Position numbers and translations under genes: made by a program. Shown one piece after another: positions 1-4,856 of a stretch of 6,982 bases of DNA (within the stretch, counting starts at the first letter, position 1; every line of letters begins with the position of its first letter). The notes under the pieces were generated by a model that saw nothing but the letters and a program-made list of their open reading frames with translations, was not told the DNA's origin and did no database searches. The stretch is taken from assembly GCA_014879345.1 (NCBI GenBank), contig JACSSI010000248.1:1-6982 (forward strand), read 5' to 3'. Source of the stretch: Anaerolineae bacterium. Its GTDB lineage: Bacteria > Chloroflexota > Anaerolineae > Promineifilales > Promineifilaceae.

Positions 1-149
1 AGTGCTTTGGGTGTGCTGCCGCCGGAGAGTGCTGTGAGAAAACGGCCGTTTTCTACCACAGATTCTTTTGCCACAGAAACAAATAACTCAGCAGCTCTCG
101 TGATTAAATCAGCATGGTTGCGAAAAACTTCAACAGTTGGTTGCGTCAT
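1..149 (-). CDS. pgl: 6-phosphogluconolactonase, N-terminal part (cut by window edge)
   Basis: The enzyme hydrolyses 6-phosphogluconolactone to 6-phosphogluconate in the oxidative pentose phosphate pathway, in the cytoplasm. Only the first 49 codons are present. I translated them by hand: the protein begins MTQPTVEVFRNHADL and reaches the family signature LSGGSTPKAL at residues 41-50, the phosphate-binding loop typical of the Pgl/DevB and glucosamine-6-phosphate deaminase-like fold. The spacing from the start to this loop fits Pgl. The start is well fixed, because an in-frame TAA lies two codons upstream of the ATG. No clear Shine-Dalgarno sequence precedes it. It lies 55 bases downstream of glk on the same strand, and together they convert glucose to G6P and process the lactone made from it. 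The related deaminase NagB is the main alternative, but the glk neighbour and the SGGSTP context favour Pgl. Confidence 0.85.
   Translation of the reverse strand, partial: MTQPTVEVFRNHADLITRAAELFVSVAKESVVENGRFLTALSGGSTPKA
41..50. repeat. AACGGCCGTT palindrome, copy 1 (in pgl)
   Basis: Exact copy, embedded in a longer perfect 16-bp palindrome at 38-53 (GAAAACGGCCGTTTTC). In pgl it is read AAC GGC CGT (Asn-Gly-Arg), so it sits in a different frame from the other five exact copies. Confidence 0.8.
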
Positions 150-160
150 GTTTTATTGGG

Positions 161-195
161 AAGGAACCCGATTTCTTTAAGAATTCGGGTTCCTT
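161..195 (-). repeat. Inverted repeat between glk and pgl (hairpin, possible weak terminator)
   Basis: The arms AAGGAACCCGATTTC (161-175) and GAATTCGGGTTCCTT (181-195) pair over 15 positions with one mismatch around a 5-base loop. The hairpin lies directly after the glk stop and ends 11 bases before the pgl start. On the minus strand it is followed by CCCAATAAAAC rather than a run of T, so it is not a standard intrinsic terminator. It could stabilise the glk mRNA 3' end, attenuate transcription into pgl, or limit ribosome access to pgl, which has no visible Shine-Dalgarno sequence. The structure is seen; the role is inferred. Confidence 0.6.
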
Positions 196-204
196 TGTAG
201 TCGA

Positions 205-1182
205 TTAATGTTCAAAGCCGTAATAGGCGGCTCCGTACAATGCAGTTTTGGGATTGCGGATAACGTGCACAGGCATCTGGCGCATTAAGTTAGCAAAACG
301 CCCCTTGCTGCTGAACGTATCCATAAATCGGGGCTTTTGCAATTCAGAAAGCATACGCGGCGGAATACCGCCACCCAAATAGACACCACCTGTTGACAGA
401 ACTTTTAGCGCCATATTGCTCGCTTCATCTGCCAAAATGTCTAGAAACAGTTCTAAAGTGGCTACACAAATAGGTGTTTTATGGTTGATGGCCGCCTCGA
501 CGATGATTGGCGTGGGGTCGATGGCTTCTGCCAATTCTTTTTGCAGCCATTCTGGTTCAGGAAAACGGCCGTGGTGTTTGGCGCAGGCATAAATATTAGG
601 GATGCCACTGCCAGAACAAACCCGTTCCACGCTGACATGTTGAAATTTTTCTAACATAAAAACGAGTAAATCAACCTGGTCGGGGTTTGTGGGGCCAAAA
701 GACACATGTCCCCCTTCAGAGGGGTGAGCCTGGTATTTGTCGCCATCCCACACCAGAAATGCTTCGCCCAAGCCTGTGCCGGGAGCGATGACAGCAATGG
801 CACCTTCTGGTTCCACTGTACCTTCGTTTAGTGTAACCAGGTCTTCGCTGGTTAGATGTGGCACGGCGCTGGCGATGGCCTCTAAATCGTTTAGCAGATG
901 GACTTGGGGGAAATCAAACGCTTTTTGGATGGCTTCCTGGTCGATGATCCAGGGTAAATTGGTGATGTGTGCAATGCCTTTCACGACTGGGCCGGCCACG
1001 CCAAAGCTGGCACTGGTAATCGCTTTTGGATTTTCTTGCATAAATTCATAAATAACAGCTTCCAGGGAATCGTAGTTTCGATTTTGGAATGTTTTTTCGA
1101 CAACGGGCTGTAATGTGTCTGAATCGGTGGAAAATAGGGCAACGGCCGTTTTCGTGCCTCCGATATCTCCTGCTAATAACAT
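205..1182 (-). CDS. glk: Glucokinase (Glk family)
   Basis: ATP-dependent phosphorylation of glucose to glucose-6-phosphate in the cytoplasm. The protein is 325 aa from the chosen start, normal for bacterial Glk. An N-terminal phosphate-1 motif, GDIGGTKTAVALF, lies at residues 5-17. The sugar-site segment LLNDLEA carries N98 and the catalytic-base candidate D99. The second phosphate loop APGTGLG is at 133-139, followed by the EGGHVSFGP segment at 156-164 with its glucose-contacting Glu-Gly-Gly-His. This resembles E. coli-type Glk more than ROK kinases, as no CxCGxxGC zinc motif is present. The reading frame stays open upstream to an ATG at 1221, but I chose the ATG at 1182. The family begins right at this point, and an AAAGGA element precedes it, although its spacing of about 11 bases is long. 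pgl follows on the same strand. The DUF427 gene upstream is separated by a probable terminator. Confidence 0.93.
   Translation of the reverse strand: MLLAGDIGGTKTAVALFSTDSDTLQPVVEKTFQNRNYDSLEAVIYEFMQENPKAITSASFGVAGPVVKGIAHITNLPWIIDQEAIQKAFDFPQVHLLNDLEAIASAVPHLTSEDLVTLNEGTVEPEGAIAVIAPGTGLGEAFLVWDGDKYQAHPSEGGHVSFGPTNPDQVDLLVFMLEKFQHVSVERVCSGSGIPNIYACAKHHGRFPEPEWLQKELAEAIDPTPIIVEAAINHKTPICVATLELFLDILADEASNMALKVLSTGGVYLGGGIPPRMLSELQKPRFMDTFSSKGRFANLMRQMPVHVIRNPKTALYGAAYYGFEH
1141..1150. repeat. AACGGCCGTT palindrome, copy 2 (in glk)
   Basis: Exact copy. In glk it is read as ACG GCC GTT, giving Thr-Ala-Val within the conserved GGTKTAVALF phosphate-1 region (residues 12-14). Confidence 0.8.
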
Positions 1183-1223
1183 ATGCTTTTCATTCCTTTT
1201 TGCGCTGTGGGGTGGTCTCAAAC

Positions 1224-1271
1224 AAAAAACCCCGATTGCCTAAATTATACAAACAAACCTGGCAATCAAGG
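1224..1271 (-). terminator. Probable intrinsic terminator after the DUF427 gene
   Basis: On the minus strand, CCTTGATTGCC (1271-1261) can pair with GGCAATCGGGG (1240-1230) to give an 11-bp stem with two central G-U wobbles and a 20-base loop. A run of six T follows (1229-1224). It begins 31 bases after the DUF427 stop, where a terminator for the sigma/anti-sigma/DUF427 operon would be expected. The long loop is unusual and lowers confidence. The loop also contains a TATAAT hexamer, annotated separately as a possible promoter for glk. Confidence 0.55.
1244..1249 (-). promoter_or_regulatory. Candidate -10 element for glk
   Basis: A perfect TATAAT hexamer occurs on the minus strand, about 62 bases upstream of the glk start, which would give a leader of roughly 55 bases. 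The -35 is poor: TTGATT lies only 14 bases upstream, and the hexamer at 17-base spacing (ACCTTG) matches badly. The 7-bp arms GATTGCC and GGCAATC flank it symmetrically, so the same inverted repeat could serve as an operator. The placement is plausible but the promoter is unproven. Confidence 0.3.
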
Positions 1272-1302
1272 TATTGGAAATCTTTAACAAAAACGCAGGG
1301 TT

Positions 1303-1584
1303 TTATTCGACTGTTACGCCACGCCAGAAGGCAACATGGTCTTTAATGTTGGCTGCGGCTGATTTGGGGTCGGCATAATACCAGGCAGCGCCTGGATTTA
1401 TCTGATCATCGACAACGACATCATAATAGCTGGCAACTCCTTTCCAGGAGCAAACAGTTGTTGTTTTACTTTCACGGAAGTACTCTTTTTTGATGGTGTC
1501 AGGTGGAAAATAGTGATTACCTTCGACCCGTTCTGTATGGTCGCTTTCGGCGATAATGATACCGTTCCAGATTGCTTTGGTCAT
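1303..1584 (-). CDS. DUF427 family protein
   Basis: A 93-aa single-domain cytoplasmic protein that matches the DUF427 (PF04248) pattern throughout. It opens with KAIWNGIIIAESD (residues 3-15), followed by EGNHYFPP (21-28), TTTVCSWKGVASYYDV (41-56) with the conserved Cys45 and the WKG turn, NPGAAWYYADPK (63-74), and ends with IKDHVAFWRGV (80-90). This is the full length of the domain with no signal peptide or membrane segment. The biochemical function of the family is not established, so none is assigned. The start is supported by GGGAGA six bases upstream of the ATG. It follows the anti-sigma-like gene by 38 bases on the same strand and is probably the last gene of that operon, which suggests it may be part of the response controlled by the sigma factor; this last point is inference. 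Confidence 0.9.
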   Translation of the reverse strand: MTKAIWNGIIIAESDHTERVEGNHYFPPDTIKKEYFRESKTTTVCSWKGVASYYDVVVDDQINPGAAWYYADPKSAAANIKDHVAFWRGVTVE

Positions 1585-1622
1585 GATAAGTCTCCCAATA
1601 AGGTTTGTATTAACGGCTTTTT

Positions 1623-2012
1623 TTAGTTGGCTGTTTCCATTGCTGGTGGCTCGGATTGGATGATGTTTAGTAAAGTGGTGTACACATCGTGGCAGTTAGG
1701 ACACTTGTCTAAATGCCGCTTGACATAAGGCATTAGGACTACTGCATCTTCGTCATCAGCTATCAATTCTACATACTCGTCTAGCAGGGCAAATGCCTCT
1801 TCACAGGAATACATGCCTTCATAGGTATGGTTTAGCATTTCCATGAGGTTTTTGACAATAGTGGCGTTTAGGGCGGTGCTGTTGTCAGGCTCATGTTCCC
1901 GATTTTCTATTGGTTCGGGGTTATTGGGTGCAGAAGAGACCATGTTTTGTTCTTGTGTTTTTGTTTTGTGCTGCTGTAGGAGCTGCCGTAGCTGTTTAAG
2001 TAAATTTGTCAT
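1623..2012 (-). CDS. Soluble zinc-finger anti-sigma-factor-like protein (zf-HC2/ZAS type)
   Basis: A 129-aa protein with a polar, Gln/Asn/Glu-rich N-terminal half (residues 1-50) and a C-terminal helical domain. The C-terminal part shows Cys70 and then H100-x3-C104-x2-C107 (HLDKCPNC), the zinc-binding signature of ZAS anti-sigma factors, where HxxxCxxC ligands hold a helical bundle that clasps sigma regions 2 and 4. No transmembrane helix follows, so it would be cytoplasmic. It may respond directly to a redox or metal signal, as RsrA-like proteins do; that is inference. It lies 47 bases downstream of the ECF sigma gene on the same strand, the usual order for a sigma/anti-sigma pair. No Shine-Dalgarno sequence is visible before the ATG, so the start is less certain; Met24 is an alternative, also without an obvious RBS. 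Confidence 0.78.
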   Translation of the reverse strand: MTNLLKQLRQLLQQHKTKTQEQNMVSSAPNNPEPIENREHEPDNSTALNATIVKNLMEMLNHTYEGMYSCEEAFALLDEYVELIADDEDAVVLMPYVKRHLDKCPNCHDVYTTLLNIIQSEPPAMETAN

Positions 2013-2059
2013 GGTTTGGTTTTTTGACGAACTGTGTTGCAGACTTCTTACTTTTTCCC

Positions 2060-2692
2060 TTATTCAAAAACAGATAAAACATCTGCGGTGGTTAGGCCAT
2101 CGCTTTCAAGTTCATTTTTTAAGCGAAGACGGGCATCATGCAGCAGTTTATAGACTGCGTTGGGTTTCATATCCATAATTTCTGCTACTTCGTTGGTGGA
2201 TTTGCCTTGAATAACGGCCGTTTCCAAAACCAGTCGCTGCTTATCTGTTAACGTTTCATCTATGATGCGCTGGACGTGAGCCAGCATTTCAGCCTGTTCC
2301 GTCGCTTTTTCGGGCTGGGGCGCGTTGTCTGCAATAAATGAGGGCGTGTAATCCCCTTTATCTGTGGTCAACATGCCGTCTAGCGAATTGTCTTGCCAGC
2401 GCTTTCGGCGTAATTCTGTTAAGGCTACCGACACTGCAATTTTATGTGCCCAAGTGGTGAACTGGCTTCGTCCGGCAAACGTGTCCAATTTATCCAGAAT
2501 TTTTAACGTGGACTCTTGTACGAAATCTTCCGCCTGTGTGTCAAATTCGGGTGCGTTGGTGTTTATTTGGCCCAGAAGTCCCCGTTTTAAACCGCTGAGT
2601 AAGAGTTGGCGCAAATCAGCCAGGGCTAACTCTCTTGCTGATCCGGGCTGTGCTAATTCGGTTAGCCATTGATCGTTTGTGCGTTTTGCCAC
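2060..2692 (-). CDS. ECF-type RNA polymerase sigma factor (sigma-70 family)
   Basis: A 210-aa protein with the two-domain plan of extracytoplasmic-function sigma factors. Region 2 spans about residues 25-101 and includes AEDFVQESTLKILDKLDTF (core binding, 2.2-like), then RSQFTTWAHKIAVSVALTELRRKRW (2.3/2.4, -10 melting and recognition). After an acidic linker (102-136), region 4 spans about 137-193 with LTDKQRLVLETAVIQGKSTNEVAEIMDMKPNAVYKLLHDARLRLK, a helix-turn-helix that would read the -35. Regions 1.1 and 3 are absent. The start is GTG, supported by AGAGGT five bases upstream. It heads a minus-strand operon with a zinc-finger anti-sigma candidate and a DUF427 gene. ECF factors commonly activate their own promoter, which would lie in the 343 bases upstream. 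The target genes cannot be deduced from this window. Confidence 0.92.
   Translation of the reverse strand: MAKRTNDQWLTELAQPGSARELALADLRQLLLSGLKRGLLGQINTNAPEFDTQAEDFVQESTLKILDKLDTFAGRSQFTTWAHKIAVSVALTELRRKRWQDNSLDGMLTTDKGDYTPSFIADNAPQPEKATEQAEMLAHVQRIIDETLTDKQRLVLETAVIQGKSTNEVAEIMDMKPNAVYKLLHDARLRLKNELESDGLTTADVLSVFE
2213..2222. repeat. AACGGCCGTT palindrome, copy 3 (in sigma gene)
   Basis: Exact copy inside region 4 of the sigma factor gene, read ACG GCC GTT as Thr158-Ala-Val160 in LETAVIQGK. Confidence 0.8.
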
Positions 2693-2883
2693 AAATTACC
2701 TCTGTGTTGGTGTATCAGTTTTCTTCGACGTTTTTTTATCCTGGATGGTATTGTAGAACATCATCAGGAAATGATCACCTTCAATGAAATCGTTGGTTGA
2801 TTGTATGTTAATGCTCATCGTTATCTAAGCTGGTTATATTATTATTAGTGGAATCAGTTCAGCCGTATGCGTACTTTTGGCAA

Positions 2884-2905
2884 GTTTATTACTCGAGTAA
2901 TTAAC
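2884..2905. repeat. 22-bp near-perfect palindrome, candidate operator
   Basis: The sequence has a perfect 14-bp palindromic core ATTACTCGAGTAAT (2888-2901). It is extended by one mismatched pair and then three more matching pairs (GTT...AAC), so 20 of 22 positions are symmetric. Having no loop, it looks like a dimeric protein-binding site rather than an RNA hairpin. It lies about 130 bases upstream of the redoxin start and 8 bases before the candidate -35 at 2913. The bound factor is unknown. Confidence 0.55.
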
Positions 2906-2912
2906 AGGTTAT

Positions 2913-2941
2913 TTGAGAGAATGATAGTAAGGTTATGTAAA
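2913..2941 (+). promoter_or_regulatory. Candidate promoter for the redoxin gene
   Basis: TTGAGA (2913-2918, 5 of 6 to the -35 consensus), a 17-base spacer, then TGTAAA (2936-2941, 4 of 6 to the -10 consensus). This would give a leader of about 88 bases before the ATG at 3036. The position just downstream of the palindrome at 2884-2905 makes it attractive, but AT-rich DNA yields such matches easily. Confidence 0.3.
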
Positions 2942-3035
2942 TAAAATAGTTTTGTGATTTACTGTATAGAAAGTTGTGAAAGCTATGAATGGTTAATTTG
3001 TAATCTTCCACGATTTCTTAAAATAGAGGGAAAAC

Positions 3036-3305
3036 ATGACTTATTTTAATAAAAACGACGAGATATTGCTTTACAGTGCAAAATGGTGTCCAGATTGTCA
3101 TCGAACGAAATTCTTTTTTGATGAATATGGCATTTCTTACAAAGAAATTGATGTCGATGAAGATGAAGCGGGATTGGCGTTAGTTAAAAAAGTTAATCAG
3201 GGATATCGCATGGTACCAACTGTAATTTTCCCGGACGGCACAATTTTTGTAGAACCACCAAATTCTGCGGTAGCTAACAAACTGGGTTTGGTTTTGGAAC
3301 GTTAA
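3036..3305 (+). CDS. Mycoredoxin/glutaredoxin-like thiol-disulfide oxidoreductase
   Basis: An 89-aa single thioredoxin-fold protein of glutaredoxin size. Strand 1 (ILLYSAKWCPDC) ends in the active-site motif C18-P-D-C21. The cis-proline element is MVPT with P61, followed by VIFPDGTIFVEPP (63-75). The WCxxC site, the VNQGYRMVPTV region and the short length resemble the mycoredoxin (Mrx1/NrdH-like) group of Actinobacteria and Chloroflexota more than classical GSH-dependent CPYC glutaredoxins. It probably reduces mixed disulfides between proteins and a low-molecular-weight thiol, or serves as a small electron donor; the actual thiol partner is unknown. AGAGGG lies five bases before the ATG, so the start is secure. 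It is a single-gene unit, bounded upstream by a divergent regulatory region and downstream by a strong terminator. Confidence 0.88.
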   Translation: MTYFNKNDEILLYSAKWCPDCHRTKFFFDEYGISYKEIDVDEDEAGLALVKKVNQGYRMVPTVIFPDGTIFVEPPNSAVANKLGLVLER

Positions 3306-3332
3306 GGGGGGGTGTTTTCTAAATGAATTGAG

Positions 3333-3370
3333 AAAAATGCCGACATCAACATGGTGTCGGCGTTTTTTTT
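3333..3370. terminator. Bidirectional intrinsic terminator between convergent genes
   Basis: The arms GCCGACA (3339-3345) and TGTCGGC (3355-3361) form a perfect 7-bp GC-rich stem with a 9-base loop. On the plus strand it is followed by G and eight T (3363-3370). On the minus strand the stem is followed by A and five T (complement of 3333-3337). It therefore suits both the redoxin gene arriving from the left and the response regulator arriving from the right. The plus-strand T run overlaps the last two T of the regulator's stop triplet (3369-3371). Confidence 0.9.
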
Positions 3371-4082
3371 ATGCAACTTCAGCATTAAAGCGGTAGCCAG
3401 TGCCGCGTTCGGCTATGATGTAGGTGGGTTCGTTTGGATTTTCTTCGATTTTTCGGCGCAGCCGGTGGATGTGAACATGCAGCCGATCTTCTTGGGCGTC
3501 TTGCAGAGGCCAAATACGGTTGAGTAAGAAATCAGTGGTGACGATGCGACCTGCATTGCGTACCAGGATGAAGAGAAGTTTCGCTTCTGTGGGGGTGAGG
3601 GAGACGGATTTGCCATTGATGATAGCTTCTCGGTTGGGGAAGTTGATCAGCAAGCGCTCATCAATGTGGGTAGTGGCGTCCAGGGTGTAGGCATAATCGC
3701 CCATCCGGCGCAATACACGATTGACACGGGCTACCAGTTCGCTGGGGTTAAATGGTTTGATGATGTAGTCTTCGGCGTATTGTTCCAAGCCTTCGATGAT
3801 GGTTTCTTCGTTGTTAACGGCCGTTAGCATGATGATGGGCAAATCGCTAAATTCGCGCACCTGACGGCAGAATTCAAAGCCACTCATCACTGGCATATGC
3901 AGGTCAACGACGGCCAGATGAGGAATACCGTGGCGGTTGATATTGTTGAGTGCATCTTTGCCAGAAACGGCCGTTGTCACCTGATAACCTGCCTGCTCCA
4001 AAGTATGCTGCACAATACGCAACGTAAAAGAATTGTCGTCAACGGCCAGAATTTTTCGGGTTTCGGTTGGGGCATCTAGCAT
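3369..4082 (-). CDS. OmpR/PhoB-family two-component response regulator
   Basis: A 237-aa DNA-binding response regulator of usual length. The N-terminal receiver domain (about residues 9-122) has the acidic pair D15-D16, phosphoacceptor D60 in HLAVVDLHMPVMSG, T87 in MLTAV and K109-P110, so all catalytic receiver residues are present. The C-terminal winged helix (about 140-234) contains SLTPTEAKLLFILVRNAG, the recognition helix region EDRLHVHIHRLRRKIE and the wing ending RGTGYRF. The start is supported by GAGGT about seven bases upstream of the ATG. No histidine kinase lies on either side: downstream is the convergent redoxin and upstream the divergent nuo operon. It is an orphan at this locus, and its kinase and signal cannot be named. 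Position alone makes regulation of the divergent nuo operon possible but unproven. Confidence 0.93.
   Translation of the reverse strand: MLDAPTETRKILAVDDNSFTLRIVQHTLEQAGYQVTTAVSGKDALNNINRHGIPHLAVVDLHMPVMSGFEFCRQVREFSDLPIIMLTAVNNEETIIEGLEQYAEDYIIKPFNPSELVARVNRVLRRMGDYAYTLDATTHIDERLLINFPNREAIINGKSVSLTPTEAKLLFILVRNAGRIVTTDFLLNRIWPLQDAQEDRLHVHIHRLRRKIEENPNEPTYIIAERGTGYRFNAEVA
3816..3825. repeat. AACGGCCGTT palindrome, copy 4 (in response regulator)
   Basis: Exact copy, palindromic over 12 bp with its flanks (TAACGGCCGTTA, 3815-3826). Read ACG GCC GTT as Thr87-Ala-Val, including the conserved receiver threonine. Confidence 0.8.
3966..3975. repeat. AACGGCCGTT palindrome, copy 5 (in response regulator)
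   Basis: Exact copy 150 bp from the previous one, which keeps the same frame. Read ACG GCC GTT as Thr37-Ala-Val39 in the receiver domain. Confidence 0.8.
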
Positions 4083-4100
4083 ATAAGAACCTCAGATTTA

Positions 4101-4129
4101 GTAGAAAGTTAATTGGTTAATTGTAGAAA
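4101..4129. repeat. Tandem direct repeats in the response-regulator leader
   Basis: GTTAATTG occurs twice back to back (4108-4115 and 4116-4123). This pair is bracketed by two copies of GTAGAAA (4101-4107 and 4123-4129) set 22 bp apart. OmpR/PhoB-type regulators bind direct repeats on one face of the helix, so this may be an autoregulatory site, 18 to 46 bp upstream of the ATG. The repeats are seen; the role is inferred. Confidence 0.5.
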
Positions 4130-4199
4130 TAAACATAGACAACTTTAACTGCGTCTATTTATCATAATTATTGCTAACAAAAAGAAACTATTTAAACCT

Positions 4200-4229
4200 A
4201 GTATACAGAAGGCTACCCCTAATTCACAA
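4200..4229 (-). promoter_or_regulatory. Candidate promoter for the response regulator
   Basis: On the minus strand, TTGTGA (4229-4224, 4 of 6 to consensus), an 18-base spacer and TATACT (4205-4200, 5 of 6). The leader would be about 110 bases and would include the direct repeats at 4101-4129. Confidence 0.4.
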
Positions 4230-4343
4230 ATTCTTGATAGTCAGGTTTCCTTTAATGTTGAAAACTGAGAGTTGTAAGCCTTACCTTGCCCAGCTTTTAC
4301 ACCCTAAAACCCTTCTGAAAAGCCATTGATTTAGTTGGAGCTT

Positions 4344-4372
4344 TTGCCCTTGTGAAAAGCATGTGTTATAAA
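4344..4372 (+). promoter_or_regulatory. Candidate sigma-70-type promoter for the nuo operon
   Basis: TTGCCC (4344-4349, 4 of 6), a 17-base spacer, then TATAAA (4367-4372, 5 of 6) preceded by TGT, giving an extended -10 (TGTTATAAA). Transcription would begin near 4379, about 46 bases before the nuoA GTG. This is the best promoter match in the window. Confidence 0.55.
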
Positions 4373-4412
4373 TGGGACAGATTTCACAATCTCCCATTTT
4401 ACAGAGAGGAAC

Positions 4413-4418
4413 AGGAGG
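4413..4418 (+). promoter_or_regulatory. Ribosome binding site that fixes the nuoA GTG start
   Basis: AGGAGG, seven bases before GTG at 4426. It is a near-ideal Shine-Dalgarno sequence and decides against the in-frame ATG at 4372, which overlaps the candidate -10 and would add 18 residues atypical of NuoA. Confidence 0.85.
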
Positions 4419-4425
4419 ATCATCA

Positions 4426-4782
4426 GTGTCGCAAGAATGGCAATTCATCGCTATTTTCATTGTGTTGTCGCCAATTTTCCCGGCAGCACCTGTCATTCTG
4501 AACCACCTGCTTGGTCCCAGGAAACCCAATCCGATAAAGCAACAAACATATGAGTGCGGTATCGAAACAGTCGGTGATTCCTGGGTGCAGTTCAAGGTTC
4601 AATATTACATCTACGCTTTAGTGTTCGTAATTTTTGACATTGAAGCCGTATTCCTCTTTCCCATCGCATCTGCTTACGATCAATTAGGCTTGTTTGCCAT
4701 CATCGAGACAGTTATCTTTGTTGTCTTACTTGCCATGGGATTAGCCTATGCGTGGGGTAGAGGCGCCCTAGAGTGGATTTAA
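4426..4782 (+). CDS. nuoA: NADH-quinone oxidoreductase subunit A
   Basis: Small membrane subunit of respiratory complex I (ND3 homologue), at the junction of the membrane arm and the quinone-binding connection. From the GTG start the protein is 118 aa, normal for the family. The first transmembrane helix is at about residues 7-28. It is followed by the mobile loop PRKPNPIKQQTYECGIE with the conserved TYECG (Cys44). The second helix contains the signature FVIFDIEAVFLFP (67-79) with Asp71 and Glu73, and a third helix (about 88-110) precedes the typical ending GRGALEWI. The next gene is nuoH, 74 bases downstream, whereas in the canonical operon nuoB would follow. A good extended -10 promoter and an AGGAGG ribosome site lie upstream, so this is probably the first gene of the transcript. 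Confidence 0.95.
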   Translation: MSQEWQFIAIFIVLSPIFPAAPVILNHLLGPRKPNPIKQQTYECGIETVGDSWVQFKVQYYIYALVFVIFDIEAVFLFPIASAYDQLGLFAIIETVIFVVLLAMGLAYAWGRGALEWI

Positions 4783-4795
4783 ATTAAACAGTGGT

Positions 4796-4843
4796 TCGTT
4801 TTAATTATTAAACGACATCTTCCTGCCACCGGGTTGACCGGTG
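4796..4843 (+). promoter_or_regulatory. Two small hairpins in the nuoA-nuoH spacer
   Basis: Hairpin 1: TCGTTT (4796-4801) with AAACGA (4810-4815), 8-base loop. Hairpin 2: CACCGG (4827-4832) with CCGGTG (4838-4843), 5-base loop. Hairpin 2 ends at the first base of GTGGAG (4843-4848), the probable Shine-Dalgarno of nuoH, eight bases before its ATG. Neither hairpin is followed by a T run, so they are not terminators. They may tune mRNA processing or nuoH translation. Confidence 0.4.
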
Positions 4844-4856
4844 TGGAGTATCGCTT

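Larger units (their letters stand above)
2693..3035. other. Gene-free divergent regulatory region between sigma operon and redoxin gene
   Basis: AT-rich spacer of 343 bases with no convincing gene; the longest ATG-initiated frame I found by eye (2784-2828, 14 codons plus stop) lacks a ribosome binding site. On the minus strand, a weak sigma-70-like pair GTGATC/TACAAT (2778-2773 and 2755-2750, 17-base spacer) lies about 60 bases before the sigma GTG. An ECF autoregulatory promoter cannot be recognised without knowing its consensus. On the plus strand lie a 22-bp palindrome (2884-2905) and a candidate promoter just after it, both listed separately. Confidence 0.6.
4083..4425. other. Gene-free divergent region between response regulator and nuoA
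   Basis: AT-rich spacer of 343 bases. It holds the minus-strand candidate promoter at 4200-4229, the direct repeats at 4101-4129 in the regulator leader, and the nuoA promoter candidate at 4344-4372. There is also an ATAGAC/GTCTAT inverted repeat (4135-4140 and 4153-4158). A 6-bp inverted repeat GCTTTT/AAAAGC (4340-4345 and 4355-4360) overlaps the nuoA -35 and spacer. No gene is supported here. Confidence 0.6.

Noticed and set aside
737..1051. Plus-strand open frame of 104 codons inside glk
   Set aside because: It is wholly antisense to the conserved glucokinase and has no family features.
1183..1221. N-terminal extension of glk from the ATG at 1221
   Set aside because: The 13 extra residues are polar and outside the family, whose start aligns with the ATG at 1182; an AAAGGA element precedes the inner start.
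1843..2178. Plus-strand open frame of 111 codons
   Set aside because: It lies across the anti-sigma and sigma genes on the opposite strand, has a Cys/Leu/Arg-rich composition typical of antisense frames and matches no family.
2784..2828. Short plus-strand frame (MKSLVDCMLMLIVI) in the divergent spacer
   Set aside because: Only 14 residues, no Shine-Dalgarno sequence and no clear promoter; indistinguishable from chance.
4372..4425. NuoA start at the ATG at 4372
   Set aside because: This ATG overlaps the candidate -10 box and adds 18 non-family residues; AGGAGG seven bases before GTG 4426 gives a normal 118-aa NuoA.
4281..4595. Minus-strand open frame of 104 codons across the start of nuoA
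   Set aside because: It overlaps a clear nuoA and its promoter; the several cysteines come from reverse-reading and do not form a recognisable domain.
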